DNA from: Chlamydiales bacterium
GTDB taxonomy: Bacteria; Chlamydiota; Chlamydiia; Chlamydiales; JAAKFR01
Direction of reading: 5' to 3'
NCBI GenBank assembly: GCA_022601535.1
Contig: JAJACK010000001.1
Location: 69,993 to 133,992 of the forward strand
DNA: 64,000 nt
In this document: in pieces, positions 27,737 to 39,084 of the stretch
Layout of the letters: every line of letters begins with the position of its first letter
Position numbering within the stretch: position 1 is the first letter of the stretch
Notes under the pieces: model-generated
What the model saw: the letters and a program-made list of their open reading frames with translations, nothing else
Databases searched by the model: none
Told to the model about the DNA's origin: nothing
Position numbers and translations under genes: made by a program

Positions 27737-30700
27737 TTAAGCGAAGTCGAAGACCAGCTCTTCTTCTTCTTCCAAATCCAGGTACTGCTTTACCTTCTTA
27801 TGCGTATCAAAGCCTGTTCCACCCGGGATCATGTGACCCATGATGACGCTTTCTTTGAAGCCTAGGAGGTAGTCGGTTTTTCCGGCGCAGGCTGCATCTG
27901 TTAGGACACGAGTTGTGTCTTGGAAGGATGCGGCGGAAATGAATGAGACGGTTCCGAGACACGCTTTTGTGATTCCGAGAAGAAGAGGTGCTGCTTGGGC
28001 TGGCTTTCCTCCTTCTTCGATCGCTCGCTTGTTCTCTTCGTAGAAACGGCTCTTGTTCACTTCTTCCCCGTAGAGGAGCGTTGTGTCTCCTGGGTCTGTG
28101 ACGCGTACTTTTTGGAGCATTTGGCGTACGATGATCTCAACGTGCTTGTCGTTGATGTCTACACCTTGGAAGCGGTAGACTTCTTGGACTTCTCCTACGA
28201 GATACTTTTGTAGCTCTCGTACTCCGCAAATTTCTAGAATCTCATGGGGAACGACAAGCCCGTCTGTGAGCTGCTGCCCTTTTAGGACTGAATCATCTCT
28301 TTGAACGATGAGGTGCTTGGAAAGTGGAATGAGATGCTCTTCTTCCATTCCTGTCTCTTCGTTCCTGACAACAACGATTCGCTTGTTCTTTTGTACTCCG
28401 CGGAAATCTACAACTCCATCGATCTTGGCGATCTCAGCTGCATCGCGTGGTTTTCTCGCTTCGACAAGCTCTGCCACACGGGGAAGACCTCCTGTGATAT
28501 CCTTTGTCTTGATGGAACCTCGAGGGAGTCGGGCAAGCATTTGACCTGCGTGAACTTTCTCTTTCTCGTTAACTCCGATAATTGCCCCTGCTGGAATAGC
28601 GTAGGTTCCTACAAGTTCTTTGAAGTCGGGGTCTGCGTAGATAACGATTTGAGGGTGAAGCTCTCCTCGATGCTGCTTTACAATCAGTTCGACGAGGCCT
28701 GTCTGTTTATTGGTGTCTTTCTCTGTTGAAATTCCTTCTACAAGATCTTCATATTTTGCGTATCCTGGACGGTCGCAAATAATCGGAATGTTGTGTAACT
28801 CAACTTCTGCAATCTTCTCCCCTTTTTTGACTTTTGCCCCATCTTCAAGAAGGAGTTTTGCTCCAACTTCAAGGGGGAAAATCTCTAGGGATTCAATGGA
28901 ATTTGTCGAAAGGAGTTTCTTGTACTCTTCAAGAGTTCGTCCTTCGTCTTGAACAACGTGAGCAGCTCCGTTCTTATTGAGAACGTGCCAGTTCCCTTCG
29001 GGATCTTGAACTGTACGAAGGTCTACATAGATGACGATTCCATCTCCTTCTGCTACGATCTCTGGAGTAAAGCTTCCTGCTGCGATCCCTCCTAAGTGGA
29101 AGGTTCTCATCGTTAGCTGTGTTCCGGGTTCTCCAATTGACTGAGCTGCAATAATTCCAACTGCTTCTCCTAAACCAACAGCTCTTCCATTTGCGAGATT
29201 GACTCCATAACATTGTGAACAGATTCCCCGTTTGCTCTCACAGGTGAGGGCTGAACGGATACGGATAGTTTCAATGCCTGCATCATCGATGGCTTCGGCT
29301 TGTCTTAGGTTTAAGATATCGCCTGCATGAGCGATCACTTTTGTGCTATCCCCTGGTTGAACAATATCTTCTGAAACGGTTCGTCCAAAGATTCGATCTT
29401 TTAAGGGGAGGAGTTCTTCTTGCCCTTGTTTGATTGCTGACACTTCAATTGCATTGAGTGTTCCACAATCTTTTTCGGTGATAATCACGTCGTGAGCAAC
29501 ATCGACAAGACGGCGAGTGAGGTAACCTGAATCGGCGGTTTTAAGCGCTGTATCAGAGAGTCCTTTTCGCGCTCCATGAGAGGAGAGTGAATATTCTAGA
29601 ACGGTCAATCCTTCTCTAAAGTTTGATGTAATTGGAGATTCAATAATTTCTCCAGTCGGCTTGGCCATCAACCCTCGAAGAGCTCCTAGCTGTTTCAGCT
29701 GCGATTTGTTTCCTCGAGCTCCTGAATCAATCATGAGATAGAGCGGGTTGTGTGCTGAATCGGTCACTTCATTGACCTGTTTCATCAGCTCATCGGAGAG
29801 CTGTTCTGAAACTTCAGACCAGATCGTGATAATTTTTGATTTACGCTCTCCGTCTGTGATAATTCCGTCGTTATACTGCTTTTTCACAAGTTCTACTTTT
29901 TTGTGAGCAGCTTCTAGGACCGCTGCCTTATTTGGTGGAACAAGAACATCGCAAATTCCCATTGAGACGGCTGATTTGGTCGCTGATGTAAACCCGAGAT
30001 CTTTGAGAGAGTCGAGGAATTTGACAGTCGCTTCAATTCCTACTTTTTTATAACACTCTAAGATCAATTCAGACATTCTCTTAGAGGGCATCTTGTAGTT
30101 TTGGAAACCGAGCTCTTTAGGTACAATTGTGTTGAAAATCACACGTCCTGGAGTGGTTTCAATGATTCCTCCATCCACACGTAGTTTGATCTTTTCGTGG
30201 ATGTGAAGCCCTCTTCCTAACTGGTCTACTCGATCGAGTTTTTTAGTCAACTCTTTGAATCCCATCAAGCTATCTGAAGCATTGAATGCGAGCAGAACTT
30301 CTCCTTCATTACGGAAAATTTTTGTTTTCTCTGGGAAATAGAGAGGGTCTGCCATCAGATAGTAGAGACCTAAGGTCATATCTTTAGACGGGGTCGAAAC
30401 CGGCTTTCCAGAAGATGGTAAGAAGATGTTATCTGGAGCCATCATGAGGACTTTTGCTTCAAGTTCCGCTTCAACTGAGAGAGGAACATGAACAGACATG
30501 GTATCTCCATCGAAGTCGGCGTTAAATGCTGCGCAGACAAGGGGATGGACTCGAATCGCTTTTCCTTCGATCAATGTTGGTTCAAATGCTTGAATTCCAA
30601 GTCTGTGAAGGGTTGGTGCCCGGTTGAGCAGAACTGGGTGTCCTTCGATAATTTCTTCTAAAACATCCCAAACTTCTGGATCTCCTCGACTGATCATCTT

Positions 30701-31885
30701 CTTTGCAGAACGGATCGTGTAGACGAATCCGAGATCTTTCAATCGCTTGACAATGAATGGTTCAAAGAGCTCGAGTGCCATCTCTTTTGGAAGACCGCAC
30801 TGATTGAATTTAAGTTCAGGTCCAACGATAATGACGGAACGTCCTGAGTAATCAACTCGCTTTCCAAGGAGGTTTTGACGGAAGCGTCCTCCTTTCCCTT
30901 TGAGCATTTCTGAAAGCGATTTGAGCGGACGGTTTCCAGCTCCCATTACGGGGTGTCCATGCCGGCCGTTGTCAAAGAGAGCGTCGACAGCTTCTTGGAG
31001 CATCCGTTTTTCGTTCCGAACAATGACATCTGGTGTTTTGAGTCGTAAAATTGCTTTTAGACGGTTGTTTCGGTTGATGACACGTCTATATAGGTCGTTT
31101 AGATCGGATGTGGCAAACCGTCCACCATCGAGAGGAACCAAGGGGCGAAGATCAGGTGGAATAACTGGAATGGATCCTAAGACCATCCACTCTGGACAGT
31201 TGTCAGAAGTGACGAACCCTTCAACAATTTTGAGTCGTTTAGCGAGTTTCATTCTCGCTTGCATCGATTTTGTCCGACGGAGTTTCTCTTTTAGATCGAT
31301 GAGCATCGCATTGAGGTCTTCTGTTTGTAGAAGATCGAAAATTGCCTCTCCACCCATCTTTGCTTTAAAAGCGTCTCGTCCCCATTTTTCAACAGCTTCG
31401 CGGTGCTCGGTATCGTTTAAACGTTGTTTTCTTTCAAGCTCAGTATTGCCGGGATCAGTCACAACATACTCTTCATAGTAGACGACCCGTTCTAGGTCTG
31501 TTGTGGACATGCCAAGAACATTTCCAATCCGTGAGGGCATTGTCTTGAAAAACCAGATGTGAACGACAGGAACGGCAAGTTCTATGTGTGCCATTCTCTC
31601 GCGACGCACTTTGGAGAGGGTGACTTCAACACCACAACGGTCGCAAACAATCCCTTTGTGTTTGATCTTCTTGTATTTTCCACACGCACACTCCCAATCT
31701 TTTTGGGGGCCGAAGATCTTTTCACAGAAAAGACCTCCTTTCTCTGGTTTAAATGTACGATAGTTAATCGTCTCTGGCTTTTTGATCTCTCCACGAGACC
31801 ATTTATCTTTGATCACCGTCGCAGAAGCGAGACCAATTTTGAGTTTATCAAAGCGAACTTCTTTTTGAGGTTCTTCGTTAAACAT
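27737..31885 (-). CDS. rpoC: RNA polymerase beta' subunit
   Basis: The 1382-residue protein has the N-terminal zinc site (CACGKYKKIKHKGIVCDRC), the catalytic NADFDGD around residues 455-461 binding the active-site Mg ion, and the second zinc site (CESKRGICSQC). Length is typical of chlamydial beta'. It starts 15 nt after the rpoB stop and forms the last gene of the ribosomal protein/polymerase cluster. Confidence 0.98.
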   Translation of the reverse strand: MFNEEPQKEVRFDKLKIGLASATVIKDKWSRGEIKKPETINYRTFKPEKGGLFCEKIFGPQKDWECACGKYKKIKHKGIVCDRCGVEVTLSKVRRERMAHIELAVPVVHIWFFKTMPSRIGNVLGMSTTDLERVVYYEEYVVTDPGNTELERKQRLNDTEHREAVEKWGRDAFKAKMGGEAIFDLLQTEDLNAMLIDLKEKLRRTKSMQARMKLAKRLKIVEGFVTSDNCPEWMVLGSIPVIPPDLRPLVPLDGGRFATSDLNDLYRRVINRNNRLKAILRLKTPDVIVRNEKRMLQEAVDALFDNGRHGHPVMGAGNRPLKSLSEMLKGKGGRFRQNLLGKRVDYSGRSVIIVGPELKFNQCGLPKEMALELFEPFIVKRLKDLGFVYTIRSAKKMISRGDPEVWDVLEEIIEGHPVLLNRAPTLHRLGIQAFEPTLIEGKAIRVHPLVCAAFNADFDGDTMSVHVPLSVEAELEAKVLMMAPDNIFLPSSGKPVSTPSKDMTLGLYYLMADPLYFPEKTKIFRNEGEVLLAFNASDSLMGFKELTKKLDRVDQLGRGLHIHEKIKLRVDGGIIETTPGRVIFNTIVPKELGFQNYKMPSKRMSELILECYKKVGIEATVKFLDSLKDLGFTSATKSAVSMGICDVLVPPNKAAVLEAAHKKVELVKKQYNDGIITDGERKSKIITIWSEVSEQLSDELMKQVNEVTDSAHNPLYLMIDSGARGNKSQLKQLGALRGLMAKPTGEIIESPITSNFREGLTVLEYSLSSHGARKGLSDTALKTADSGYLTRRLVDVAHDVIITEKDCGTLNAIEVSAIKQGQEELLPLKDRIFGRTVSEDIVQPGDSTKVIAHAGDILNLRQAEAIDDAGIETIRIRSALTCESKRGICSQCYGVNLANGRAVGLGEAVGIIAAQSIGEPGTQLTMRTFHLGGIAAGSFTPEIVAEGDGIVIYVDLRTVQDPEGNWHVLNKNGAAHVVQDEGRTLEEYKKLLSTNSIESLEIFPLEVGAKLLLEDGAKVKKGEKIAEVELHNIPIICDRPGYAKYEDLVEGISTEKDTNKQTGLVELIVKQHRGELHPQIVIYADPDFKELVGTYAIPAGAIIGVNEKEKVHAGQMLARLPRGSIKTKDITGGLPRVAELVEARKPRDAAEIAKIDGVVDFRGVQKNKRIVVVRNEETGMEEEHLIPLSKHLIVQRDDSVLKGQQLTDGLVVPHEILEICGVRELQKYLVGEVQEVYRFQGVDINDKHVEIIVRQMLQKVRVTDPGDTTLLYGEEVNKSRFYEENKRAIEEGGKPAQAAPLLLGITKACLGTVSFISAASFQDTTRVLTDAACAGKTDYLLGFKESVIMGHMIPGGTGFDTHKKVKQYLDLEEEEELVFDFA

Positions 31886-31900
31886 TTAAACTCCTTATCC

Positions 31901-34900
31901 TTATTCTTCTTCAACTACTAACGGACGAATGTCAAGAGCAAGTCCCTGCATCTCTTTAATGAGTACATTAAAGGATTCTGGGGTTCCTGATTTGAGAAGA
32001 TTCTCCCCTTTGACAATAGATTCATAGATGCGTGTCCGTCCAGAGACATCATCTGATTTAACGGTTAAGATTTCTTGCAAGAGATGAGCTGCACCGTACG
32101 CTTCGAGCGCCCACACCTCCATCTCTCCAAATCTTTGTCCACCCATCTGTGCTTTACCACCTAATGGTTGTTGAGTCACAAGTGAGTAAGGCCCAATTGA
32201 ACGGGCGTGAATTTTATCAGCAACAAGGTGCATGAGTTTCAACATATAGATGTATCCAATCACGACACGTGCATCGAAACGCTCTCCTGTTTTTCCATCA
32301 TAGAGCCAAGATTTTCCATCTACAGGAAGGTCTTGTTCTGCCATCATTTCCCAGATTCGCTCTTCGGGGAATCCTTCGAAAATCGGAGACATCATGTGGA
32401 GGCCTGCTTTCTTTGCTGCGTAACCCAAGTGTGTTTCTAGTACTTGTCCCATGTTCATACGGGAAGGAACACCGAGAGGGTTTAAGATAATTTCAACTGT
32501 CTCTCCATTTGGAAGGTAAGGCATGTCACCTTCAGGAACAATGTTGGATACAACACCTTTGTTCCCGTGGCGTCCTGCCATCTTATCACCAACCTGTAAT
32601 TTTCTCTTGGTGGCGATATACACTTTTACTTGCCGTATGACACCTGGATCGAGATCTGTGTCACCTTTTTTCAGAAGTTCAACTTCTGTCTTATAGTGGA
32701 GATCGAGTTTTTGTTGCTCAAGCTCTGAATCTTTCAAGATTTTACGTAAGAGGTCATACACTTCATTATGTTCCATAATGAGGTCTATAGGATCTTCATT
32801 CTCAAGAGTTTCTAACAAATCTTGTGTGAAGGTAGCTCCATCACTGACAAGTTCTTCAGCAGTTCTGCGGTGAATGATCGGGGCCATTGCTTTCTCATCT
32901 AAGAGAAGGGCTCCAAGTTTTTCATGCCGCTCCATGCTGATTTCGAGCATTTTTTGCTTATACTCTTTTTGAAGGTCTTTCAAGTGTGATGCTTCTTCAA
33001 CGAGTTCATCGTCTGTCTTAGAGAGACGATCTCGCCTTGAGAAGACTTTGACATCCATTACAACCCCTTCTGTTCCAGGAGGGACTGTTAGTGATGCATC
33101 TTTAACATCAGCAGCTTTTTCACCAAAAATAGCGCGAAGAAGGCGCTCTTCAGGGGCGAGTTCTGTTTCGGATTTTGGAGTGATTTTTCCAACCAGAATA
33201 TCACCTGGAGTCACTTCGGCTCCAATCCGAACAATTCCATCTTCACCGAGGTTGATCAAAGCTTCTTCAGAAACATTTGGAATATCTCGTGTGATCTCTT
33301 CCTTACCAAGTTTAGTATCTCGAGCGGTGAGCTCAAATTCTTGGATATAGATAGAGGTGAAGGCGTCTTCTCGGATCAATTTCTCAGAGATAATGATCGC
33401 ATCTTCATAGTTGTATCCATACCACGGCATGAAGGCGACAAGAACGTTCTTTCCAAGGGCAATTTCACCTTTGTCTGTGGCAGGTCCATCGGCAATGACA
33501 TCACCGAGCTTCAACTTATCCCCTACATTACAAAGCGGCTTTTGATTGATTGCTGTCCCTGAGTTAGAACGCATAAATTTCTTCAGCCGATAGGTCCGTT
33601 TCTCCATCATGTTTTTCTTCGAAGCGACTACAATTTGTGTCCCATCGACATACTCAACAACCCCATCTTCTTGTGCGATGACAACAGCTCCTGAGTCACG
33701 TGCTGCACGTGCTTCTAGCCCTGTTCCAACGATTGGAGCATCTGTTTTAAGGAGGGGAACAGCTTGCCGTTGCATGTTAGAACCCATAAGTGCACGGTTC
33801 GCATCATCGTGCTCCAAAAATGGAATCAATCCTGTAACAATCGAGACAAGTTGTTTTGGAGAAACATCCATGTGTGTGATTTTGGAGGTTTCAATCTCCA
33901 TCGCTTCCCCATGAGCACGCGCCCAACATCTCTCGTCTAGGAACATGTTGTGTTCATCGAGTCTTGCAGATGCCTGAGCAATGATACACTGTTCATCAAC
34001 ATCGGCAGTCATGTATTCGATCTCTTCTGTCACAACTCCATCACGAACGAGGCGATAAGGGGTTTCAATGAAACCAAATTCATTGATCTTGGCAAAAGAT
34101 GAGAGAGAGGTGATCAAACCAATGTTTGGACCTTCAGGAGTTTCAATCGGGCAAATTCTTCCGTAGTGGCTTGTATGAACGTCACGCACCTCAAACCCAG
34201 CACGCTCTCTGTTTAGACCTCCCGGTCCTAGTGAAGAGAGGCGTCGTTTGTGTGTCAACTCGGCTACAGGATTTGTTTGATCCATGAATTGAGAGAGCTG
34301 AGAACGTCCAAAGAAGTCTTTTAAAACACCTGCTAGCCCTTTTGCAGAAATAATCTTTCCGGGAGTGAGCGTATCTGAAGAGAAATCAAAGAGATTCATC
34401 CGTTCACGGATGATTTTCTCCATTCTTGCTAAACCAACACGGCACTGATTTTGAATCAGTTCTCCAACAGAGCGGACACGTCTATTTCCAAGGTGATCGA
34501 TATCATCGACTGCTGTATCTTTATCTCCCATCCGTAAACGGATAAGGTATTTTAGAGCTCCAACAATATCTTCTTTTTGGAGGGTCACTCCAGAAAGGGC
34601 TTCATCTGTGACAGGGACATTGAGCTTTCGGTTGAGTTTATATCGTCCAACACGCCCTAAATTGTATCGTTTAGGATCAAAGAAAAGGCGCATGATAACT
34701 GAACGTGCATTAGAGAGTGTTGCAGGCTCGCCTGGTCGAATCTTCCGGTAGAAATCTTTTAAAGCTGATTCGTAAGAGTCTGTTGGATCTTTTGCCAACA
34801 TCTTGATGACGGGATGGTTTTCACCAGCATCTTCTGCGATCTTAACGCTTCCAAGTTTTGCATCTACAATCCGCTTGAGCATTGCTGTTGAGAGCTTCTC

Positions 34901-35668
34901 CCCTGCCTTTCCATAGACAAGACCGCTTGCTTCATCTGTGATGTCTTCAGCTAAAACTTTTCCAACGAGGTCGGCAAAGTCTTTTTCACTCTCTAGTTTG
35001 ACTGTTGTTGTTTTGAAAAATTCTTCAATAATATCGGCATCACTTGAAAATCCAAGCGCACGGATAAATGTGGTCGCCAAAATTTTACGACGACGTTTTT
35101 TGCGGTCGATATAGATGTAGATTAAATCGTTTTGATCTAAAGCAGCTTCTAACCAACTTCCACGGTAAGGAATAATGCGGAATGTAGAAATGGTCGAACC
35201 CTTAGAGCTCCGTTTATCTTGCTCAAAGTTAATTCCTGGAGAACGGTGAAGTTGAGAGACAATAACTCGCTCTGCACCGTTGATGATAAAGGTTCCTTTA
35301 TCTGTCATCACAGGAACGGTTCCCATGTAGACTTCTTCTTCTTTGATCCCTGTTTCATCGGTCAATCGGAAACGCACTTTCAATGTGACGTTGTAGGAAA
35401 TCCCCCGTCGAATACACTCTTCTGGGTTGTATTTTGGAACACCAAGATCGTAGGACAAATATTCAATCGAAGTTTTTTCGTCATATGACTTGATAGGAAA
35501 AATTTCATTAAAAACTTCGTTTATCCCTACATTTGCCCTCTCTTCAGGATACTTGTCAGATTGAAGAAATTGACTATAAGACCTGATTTGTATTTCAATC
35601 AGGTTAGGGAGATCGATGATCTCAGTTTTCTTGATAAAGCTGAGCCGTTCGGGCCGTTTTTTCAGCAT
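31901..35668 (-). CDS. rpoB: RNA polymerase beta subunit
   Basis: I chose ATG 35668, giving [11 protein letters not shown], with GAGGA just upstream; a TTG four codons earlier is less likely. At 1255 residues it matches chlamydial RpoB almost throughout ('[18 protein letters not shown]' region, '[20 protein letters not shown]', '[11 protein letters not shown]'). The rifampicin region reads '[23 protein letters not shown]' with the usual sensitive-type residues as far as can be judged by eye. It forms the catalytic core with RpoC. Confidence 0.97.
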   Translation of the reverse strand: MLKKRPERLSFIKKTEIIDLPNLIEIQIRSYSQFLQSDKYPEERANVGINEVFNEIFPIKSYDEKTSIEYLSYDLGVPKYNPEECIRRGISYNVTLKVRFRLTDETGIKEEEVYMGTVPVMTDKGTFIINGAERVIVSQLHRSPGINFEQDKRSSKGSTISTFRIIPYRGSWLEAALDQNDLIYIYIDRKKRRRKILATTFIRALGFSSDADIIEEFFKTTTVKLESEKDFADLVGKVLAEDITDEASGLVYGKAGEKLSTAMLKRIVDAKLGSVKIAEDAGENHPVIKMLAKDPTDSYESALKDFYRKIRPGEPATLSNARSVIMRLFFDPKRYNLGRVGRYKLNRKLNVPVTDEALSGVTLQKEDIVGALKYLIRLRMGDKDTAVDDIDHLGNRRVRSVGELIQNQCRVGLARMEKIIRERMNLFDFSSDTLTPGKIISAKGLAGVLKDFFGRSQLSQFMDQTNPVAELTHKRRLSSLGPGGLNRERAGFEVRDVHTSHYGRICPIETPEGPNIGLITSLSSFAKINEFGFIETPYRLVRDGVVTEEIEYMTADVDEQCIIAQASARLDEHNMFLDERCWARAHGEAMEIETSKITHMDVSPKQLVSIVTGLIPFLEHDDANRALMGSNMQRQAVPLLKTDAPIVGTGLEARAARDSGAVVIAQEDGVVEYVDGTQIVVASKKNMMEKRTYRLKKFMRSNSGTAINQKPLCNVGDKLKLGDVIADGPATDKGEIALGKNVLVAFMPWYGYNYEDAIIISEKLIREDAFTSIYIQEFELTARDTKLGKEEITRDIPNVSEEALINLGEDGIVRIGAEVTPGDILVGKITPKSETELAPEERLLRAIFGEKAADVKDASLTVPPGTEGVVMDVKVFSRRDRLSKTDDELVEEASHLKDLQKEYKQKMLEISMERHEKLGALLLDEKAMAPIIHRRTAEELVSDGATFTQDLLETLENEDPIDLIMEHNEVYDLLRKILKDSELEQQKLDLHYKTEVELLKKGDTDLDPGVIRQVKVYIATKRKLQVGDKMAGRHGNKGVVSNIVPEGDMPYLPNGETVEIILNPLGVPSRMNMGQVLETHLGYAAKKAGLHMMSPIFEGFPEERIWEMMAEQDLPVDGKSWLYDGKTGERFDARVVIGYIYMLKLMHLVADKIHARSIGPYSLVTQQPLGGKAQMGGQRFGEMEVWALEAYGAAHLLQEILTVKSDDVSGRTRIYESIVKGENLLKSGTPESFNVLIKEMQGLALDIRPLVVEEE

Positions 35669-35794
35669 ATGTCCTCGCAAAAATTATACATAAAACAGAA
35701 CCCTACCTTCACGTAAAATACGAAAGTGTGAGAGCCTGTAAGCCGACAACGAATATATCCGTTTTTCAATAATGGAAACGCTACTTGTGTTTAA

Positions 35795-35819
35795 GAGGAG
35801 AGACACTCTATCTCTCCTC
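35795..35819 (-). terminator. Hairpin between rplL and rpoB (possible attenuator)
   Basis: GAGGAGAGA and TCTCTCCTC are exact 9-bp complements around a 7-nt loop, located in the 163-nt leader between rplL and rpoB. No good T-run follows on the - strand, so it may be a partial terminator (attenuator) or an RNA-processing site, both known between these genes in other bacteria. Confidence 0.55.
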
Positions 35820-35831
35820 AATATCTAAGGC

Positions 35832-36230
35832 TTATAGCCCTTTCAATGCACCTTTAGCGCCAGCAGCTTCGAGCTTTTTCATAATCTCGTCAGCTTCAGC
35901 CTTTGGAGCGCTTTCTTTCAATACTTTTGGTGCGTTTTCAGCAATTTCTTTTGCTTCTTTCAGACCAAGTCCTGTAATCTCACGGATCACTTTAATGACA
36001 GCGATCTTCTTATCAGCAGGTGCTTCGGCCAAAGATACTTGGAAATCTGTTGCATCAGCAGCAGCTTCTCCACCAGCTGCAGGAGCAGCTGCTACAGCCA
36101 CTGCCGCAGGAGCTGCAGCTGTGACATCCCAAGTCTCTTCAAGCAATGTTTTAAGCTTTGCTAGTTCAACAACCTTGAGATTGCTGAGTGTTTCAACAAT
36201 TTTATCTAAATTTTCTTCTTTTGTAGTCAC
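35832..36230 (-). CDS. rplL: 50S ribosomal protein L7/L12
   Basis: The 132-residue acidic protein has the N-terminal dimer helix, the Ala-rich hinge (about residues 40-60) and the C-terminal domain with '[20 protein letters not shown]'. It forms the ribosome stalk that recruits translation factors. It follows rplJ by 31 nt. Confidence 0.97.
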   Translation of the reverse strand: MTTKEENLDKIVETLSNLKVVELAKLKTLLEETWDVTAAAPAAVAVAAAPAAGGEAAADATDFQVSLAEAPADKKIAVIKVIREITGLGLKEAKEIAENAPKVLKESAPKAEADEIMKKLEAAGAKGALKGL

Positions 36231-36261
36231 GAGTAACCTCTTTTTATAAAAATTCTATGCC

Positions 36262-36774
36262 TTAACCTTTCTTGCTCTTCTCTTCCATACAATAAAGGAC
36301 AGAGGTTAGAGCAGATTGTAAAACGGATGCTGTTTGAGCCATTGGAGCTTGGAGCAATCCTACAATTTGAGAGCGGAGTTCATTTAAGCTTGGAAGCTTC
36401 GCAAGAGCAATCATATCCTCTGCGCTACACAGCTCTCCATCGACCTGACCTCCTAATACGGAGATCGTATCGTTGTTATCCTCACCAAATTTGACAGTTC
36501 CTTTTGCCAATTTGGTCGTATCTTCATAAGCGAAAACGAGCCCAACATGCCCTTTGAGTTTTTCAAGCTCAAACTTCAGTCCCAAAGACTCAGCGGCTTT
36601 GATAAACACTCTTTTACGAACAACTTCAAACTCACCACCAGATTCAGCGAGAACATCTCTAAATTCTCGAGAACGGCTAGCTGTAAATTCTTGGTAGTTA
36701 GCAACGATAAACCCTTTTGAAGCTTTAATCTTATCTGTGATTTCATCGAGTAGGAATTGTTTTTCTTCTCTCAT
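36262..36774 (-). CDS. rplJ: 50S ribosomal protein L10
   Basis: The 170-residue protein ('EITDKIKASKGFIVANYQEFT', then the stalk-binding C-terminal helix) is the base to which L7/L12 dimers bind. Place in the rplK-rplA-rplJ-rplL order supports it. It starts 7 nt after rplA. Confidence 0.95.
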   Translation of the reverse strand: MREEKQFLLDEITDKIKASKGFIVANYQEFTASRSREFRDVLAESGGEFEVVRKRVFIKAAESLGLKFELEKLKGHVGLVFAYEDTTKLAKGTVKFGEDNNDTISVLGGQVDGELCSAEDMIALAKLPSLNELRSQIVGLLQAPMAQTASVLQSALTSVLYCMEEKSKKG

Positions 36775-36781
36775 AGGTGCC

Positions 36782-37480
36782 TTACATTACAGGAGTTTCT
36801 TTAATGTCAATTTTCAAGCCAGGTCCCATCGTTGAAGAGAGAAAGAGAGATTTAAAATAATTCCCTTTAGCTGAAGCTGGCTTCGCTTTTGCAATTGCAT
36901 TGAGCAGTGTTTCAATATTCTCAAGAAGCGCTTTCGCTTCAAAAGAGAGCTTTCCAACACCTGTATTGCAAACTGCATGCTTATCGAGTTTAAATTCGAT
37001 CTTTCCAGCTTTCACCTCTTTAACTGCAGTTTTCACATCTGTGGTCACTGTTCCAGCTTTTGGTGTGGGCATTAGTCCTCTTGGGCCTAAAACCTTACCT
37101 AGTTTTCCCACTTCCCTCATCATATCAGGTGTGGTAATCACAACATCAAAGTCCGTCCATCCACCCTTGACTTTTTCAATGTACTCGGTTGAACCAGCGA
37201 AATCTGCTCCTGCATCGAGGGCTTCTTTCACCTTATCTCCTGTAGCAAAGACAAGAACTGTGCAGGATTTTCCTGTTCCATTCGGTAGGGAAACAGTTCC
37301 ACGCACTTGTCCGTCAGCCTTTTTAGGATCTACACCCATTTTAATGGAGAGATCAACGGTCTGATCGAACTTGACAGATGGGCAGCTTTTTAAAATTTCG
37401 ACAGCCTCGCTCAAACTATAGAGCTTATCTTGCTCTAGTTTAGCTGCTGTCTCCCGAACTCTTTTGCTTTTCCGTGTCAT
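36782..37480 (-). CDS. rplA: 50S ribosomal protein L1
   Basis: The 232-residue protein has '[18 protein letters not shown]' at the start, '[12 protein letters not shown]' and the final '[10 protein letters not shown]' typical of L1. It builds the L1 stalk at the E site and in many bacteria represses its own rplK-rplA mRNA. It starts 9 nt after rplK. Confidence 0.97.
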   Translation of the reverse strand: MTRKSKRVRETAAKLEQDKLYSLSEAVEILKSCPSVKFDQTVDLSIKMGVDPKKADGQVRGTVSLPNGTGKSCTVLVFATGDKVKEALDAGADFAGSTEYIEKVKGGWTDFDVVITTPDMMREVGKLGKVLGPRGLMPTPKAGTVTTDVKTAVKEVKAGKIEFKLDKHAVCNTGVGKLSFEAKALLENIETLLNAIAKAKPASAKGNYFKSLFLSSTMGPGLKIDIKETPVM

Positions 37481-37489
37481 ATTTTTTTT

Positions 37490-37936
37490 TTACTCTTCGT
37501 CGTCGTAGCCATCTTCTACATCAATACCCATACTATGAGCTGTCCCAGCGACAAGTCTCTTGGCACTCACCTTTGACCGAACTCCTAAATCTGGATACTT
37601 TCTTTCTACAATCGAGGCGACTTGCCCCTTATTTAAAACTCCTACTTTATCTCGATTGGGAATTGAAGATCCTTTTTCAAGGCCCAATTCTTTCAAAATC
37701 AAACGAGATGTTGGAGGTTGCTTCGTGATAAAAGTGAAACTTTTATCTTGATAAACAGTGATTTCTACCGGTAGGATTTCCCCACCTTTATCTTGGGTTT
37801 TTGCATTAAATTCTTTGCAAAATCCCATGATATTGACGCCTGCAGCTCCAAGCGCTGGTCCAATTGGAGGAGCTGGGTTTGCTTTTCCCGCTGGGATCTG
37901 CAATTTAATGATTTTTACAATTTTTTTCTTTGCCAT
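37490..37936 (-). CDS. rplK: 50S ribosomal protein L11
   Basis: The 148-residue protein begins [20 protein letters not shown] and contains the '[22 protein letters not shown]' landmark and 'SMGIDV' near the end. It binds 23S rRNA at the GTPase-associated centre. It is the first ribosomal protein gene after nusG; about 100 nt separate them. Confidence 0.97.
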   Translation of the reverse strand: MAKKKIVKIIKLQIPAGKANPAPPIGPALGAAGVNIMGFCKEFNAKTQDKGGEILPVEITVYQDKSFTFITKQPPTSRLILKELGLEKGSSIPNRDKVGVLNKGQVASIVERKYPDLGVRSKVSAKRLVAGTAHSMGIDVEDGYDDEE

Positions 37937-38038
37937 TTCTCAGTTCCTCTATACCTAGCTCAAATGTGGGGCACGGCTTGCCCGAACATTATATGGTTCC
38001 CTCTATTTTATTCCAAGAGGTTAGTTGATAAATTTACA

Positions 38039-38584
38039 TTATTCGACAACTTCTGCCCCAACCTCTTCCACTTGCCAAAATTCGAGGTCATCAACACGTG
38101 TATCTCGGCCAAAAATGGAGACTAAAACAGAGATTCGCCCCTTTTCGTGGAACACTTCGGTCACAGTCCCGATAAAATTCACGAAGACTCCTTCTGTAAT
38201 TTTCACCCGATCGCCAACTTCAAATTTATGTTTTTGTGTCACTTCACCTTTTTTCGACTCGAGATCGAGTAGAATTTCATCCACTTCTCGATCGCTCAAT
38301 GCCGTCGGCTTCTCTCCTCCCATAAATTCAATCACACCTGTGGTGTTTTTGACATATTGCCAAGAGGCATCGGTCATCTCCATCTTAATAAGGACATATC
38401 CAGGCCAAATTCGTCTTTCTTGAACTTTCTGTTCCCCTTTTTTGACTTCCATGACGTTCTCAGTTGGAATAAGCACTTCACTGATTAGGTCGACGACACC
38501 AGAGGCTTCTCGAAAATCGGTAAGCGCTTTTTTAACTTTTTTTTCCTGAGACGTAAAAACTTGGACTACGTACCACTTTTGCAT
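38039..38584 (-). CDS. nusG: Transcription termination/antitermination factor NusG
   Basis: The 181-residue protein begins MQKWYVVQVFTSQEKKVKKAL (NGN domain) and ends with a KOW domain ('VGDRVKITEGVFVNFIGTV'). It binds RNA polymerase and couples it to Rho or to the ribosome. It lies 7 nt after secE. Confidence 0.96.
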   Translation of the reverse strand: MQKWYVVQVFTSQEKKVKKALTDFREASGVVDLISEVLIPTENVMEVKKGEQKVQERRIWPGYVLIKMEMTDASWQYVKNTTGVIEFMGGEKPTALSDREVDEILLDLESKKGEVTQKHKFEVGDRVKITEGVFVNFIGTVTEVFHEKGRISVLVSIFGRDTRVDDLEFWQVEEVGAEVVE

Positions 38585-38591
38585 ATTTTTT

Positions 38592-38825
38592 CTATCCTAC
38601 AAGCCATTTGACAAATAAATTCATAAAATCTAGAGATCCTCTAATAATGAGGTCGACGAAATAAATAGACAAACCGAAGCTGAAGATGCATGCAACGACA
38701 ATCTTTGTGTATGCTCGAAGTTCATCTTTTGATGTCCAGTCGACTCGTTTGAGTTCTTGCTTAACATCTCCAAAGAACTTAACCAACGATTGGGCATCTG
38801 CCTTTGTTTGTTTCTTTGCTTCCAT
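38592..38825 (-). CDS. secE: Preprotein translocase subunit SecE
   Basis: The protein has a single membrane segment ('IVVACIFSFGLSIYFVDLIIR') after the cytoplasmic 'FFGDVKQELKRVDWTSKDEL' that is the SecE signature. I prefer ATG 38825 (77 residues) with AAAGGCG upstream. An in-frame ATG at 38915 would give 107 residues but has no ribosome site and begins only 13 nt after the tRNA-Trp end. SecE holds together the SecYEG channel. Confidence 0.88.
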   Translation of the reverse strand: MEAKKQTKADAQSLVKFFGDVKQELKRVDWTSKDELRAYTKIVVACIFSFGLSIYFVDLIIRGSLDFMNLFVKWLVG

Positions 38826-38927
38826 CTTTTGAATCGCCTTTACACGTTGCACGTCTCTTATCCATTTTTTACTGCGCCACACATTTTTCCATCTCTTGGG
38901 AAAAGTGCTCAACATCAGTTTTAGTTG

Positions 38928-39000
38928 CGAGTGCGGAGGGATTCGAACCCCCGACCTGCGACTTTGGAGATCGCTGCTCTACCAACTAAGCTACACACCC
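38928..39000 (-). tRNA. trnW: tRNA-Trp (CCA)
   Basis: A 73-nt cloverleaf folds by eye: the acceptor GGGTGTG pairs with CGCACTC (with G-T pairs), the D arm has AGTTGGTAGA, the anticodon loop has CTCCAAA with CCA at 38965-38967, and the T arm is GGGGGTTCGAATCCCTC. CCA is not encoded. It lies between tuf and secE, as in Chlamydia. Confidence 0.96.
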
Positions 39001-39084
39001 TCATCCTATAACAAGCCAGAAGACTCATTATAAAGATGTTAAGAGTGGAGAAACCTCTTATTGCTCCTCCACCCTCTTCTCTCT

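Noticed and set aside
27632-27865. 77-codon frame opposite the rpoC end
   Set aside because: It overlaps rpoC and the palindrome, has no family match and no good ribosome site.
38826-38915. Longer SecE start
   Set aside because: No ribosome site, and it begins 13 nt after the tRNA; the inner ATG has AAAGGCG and gives a typical SecE length.
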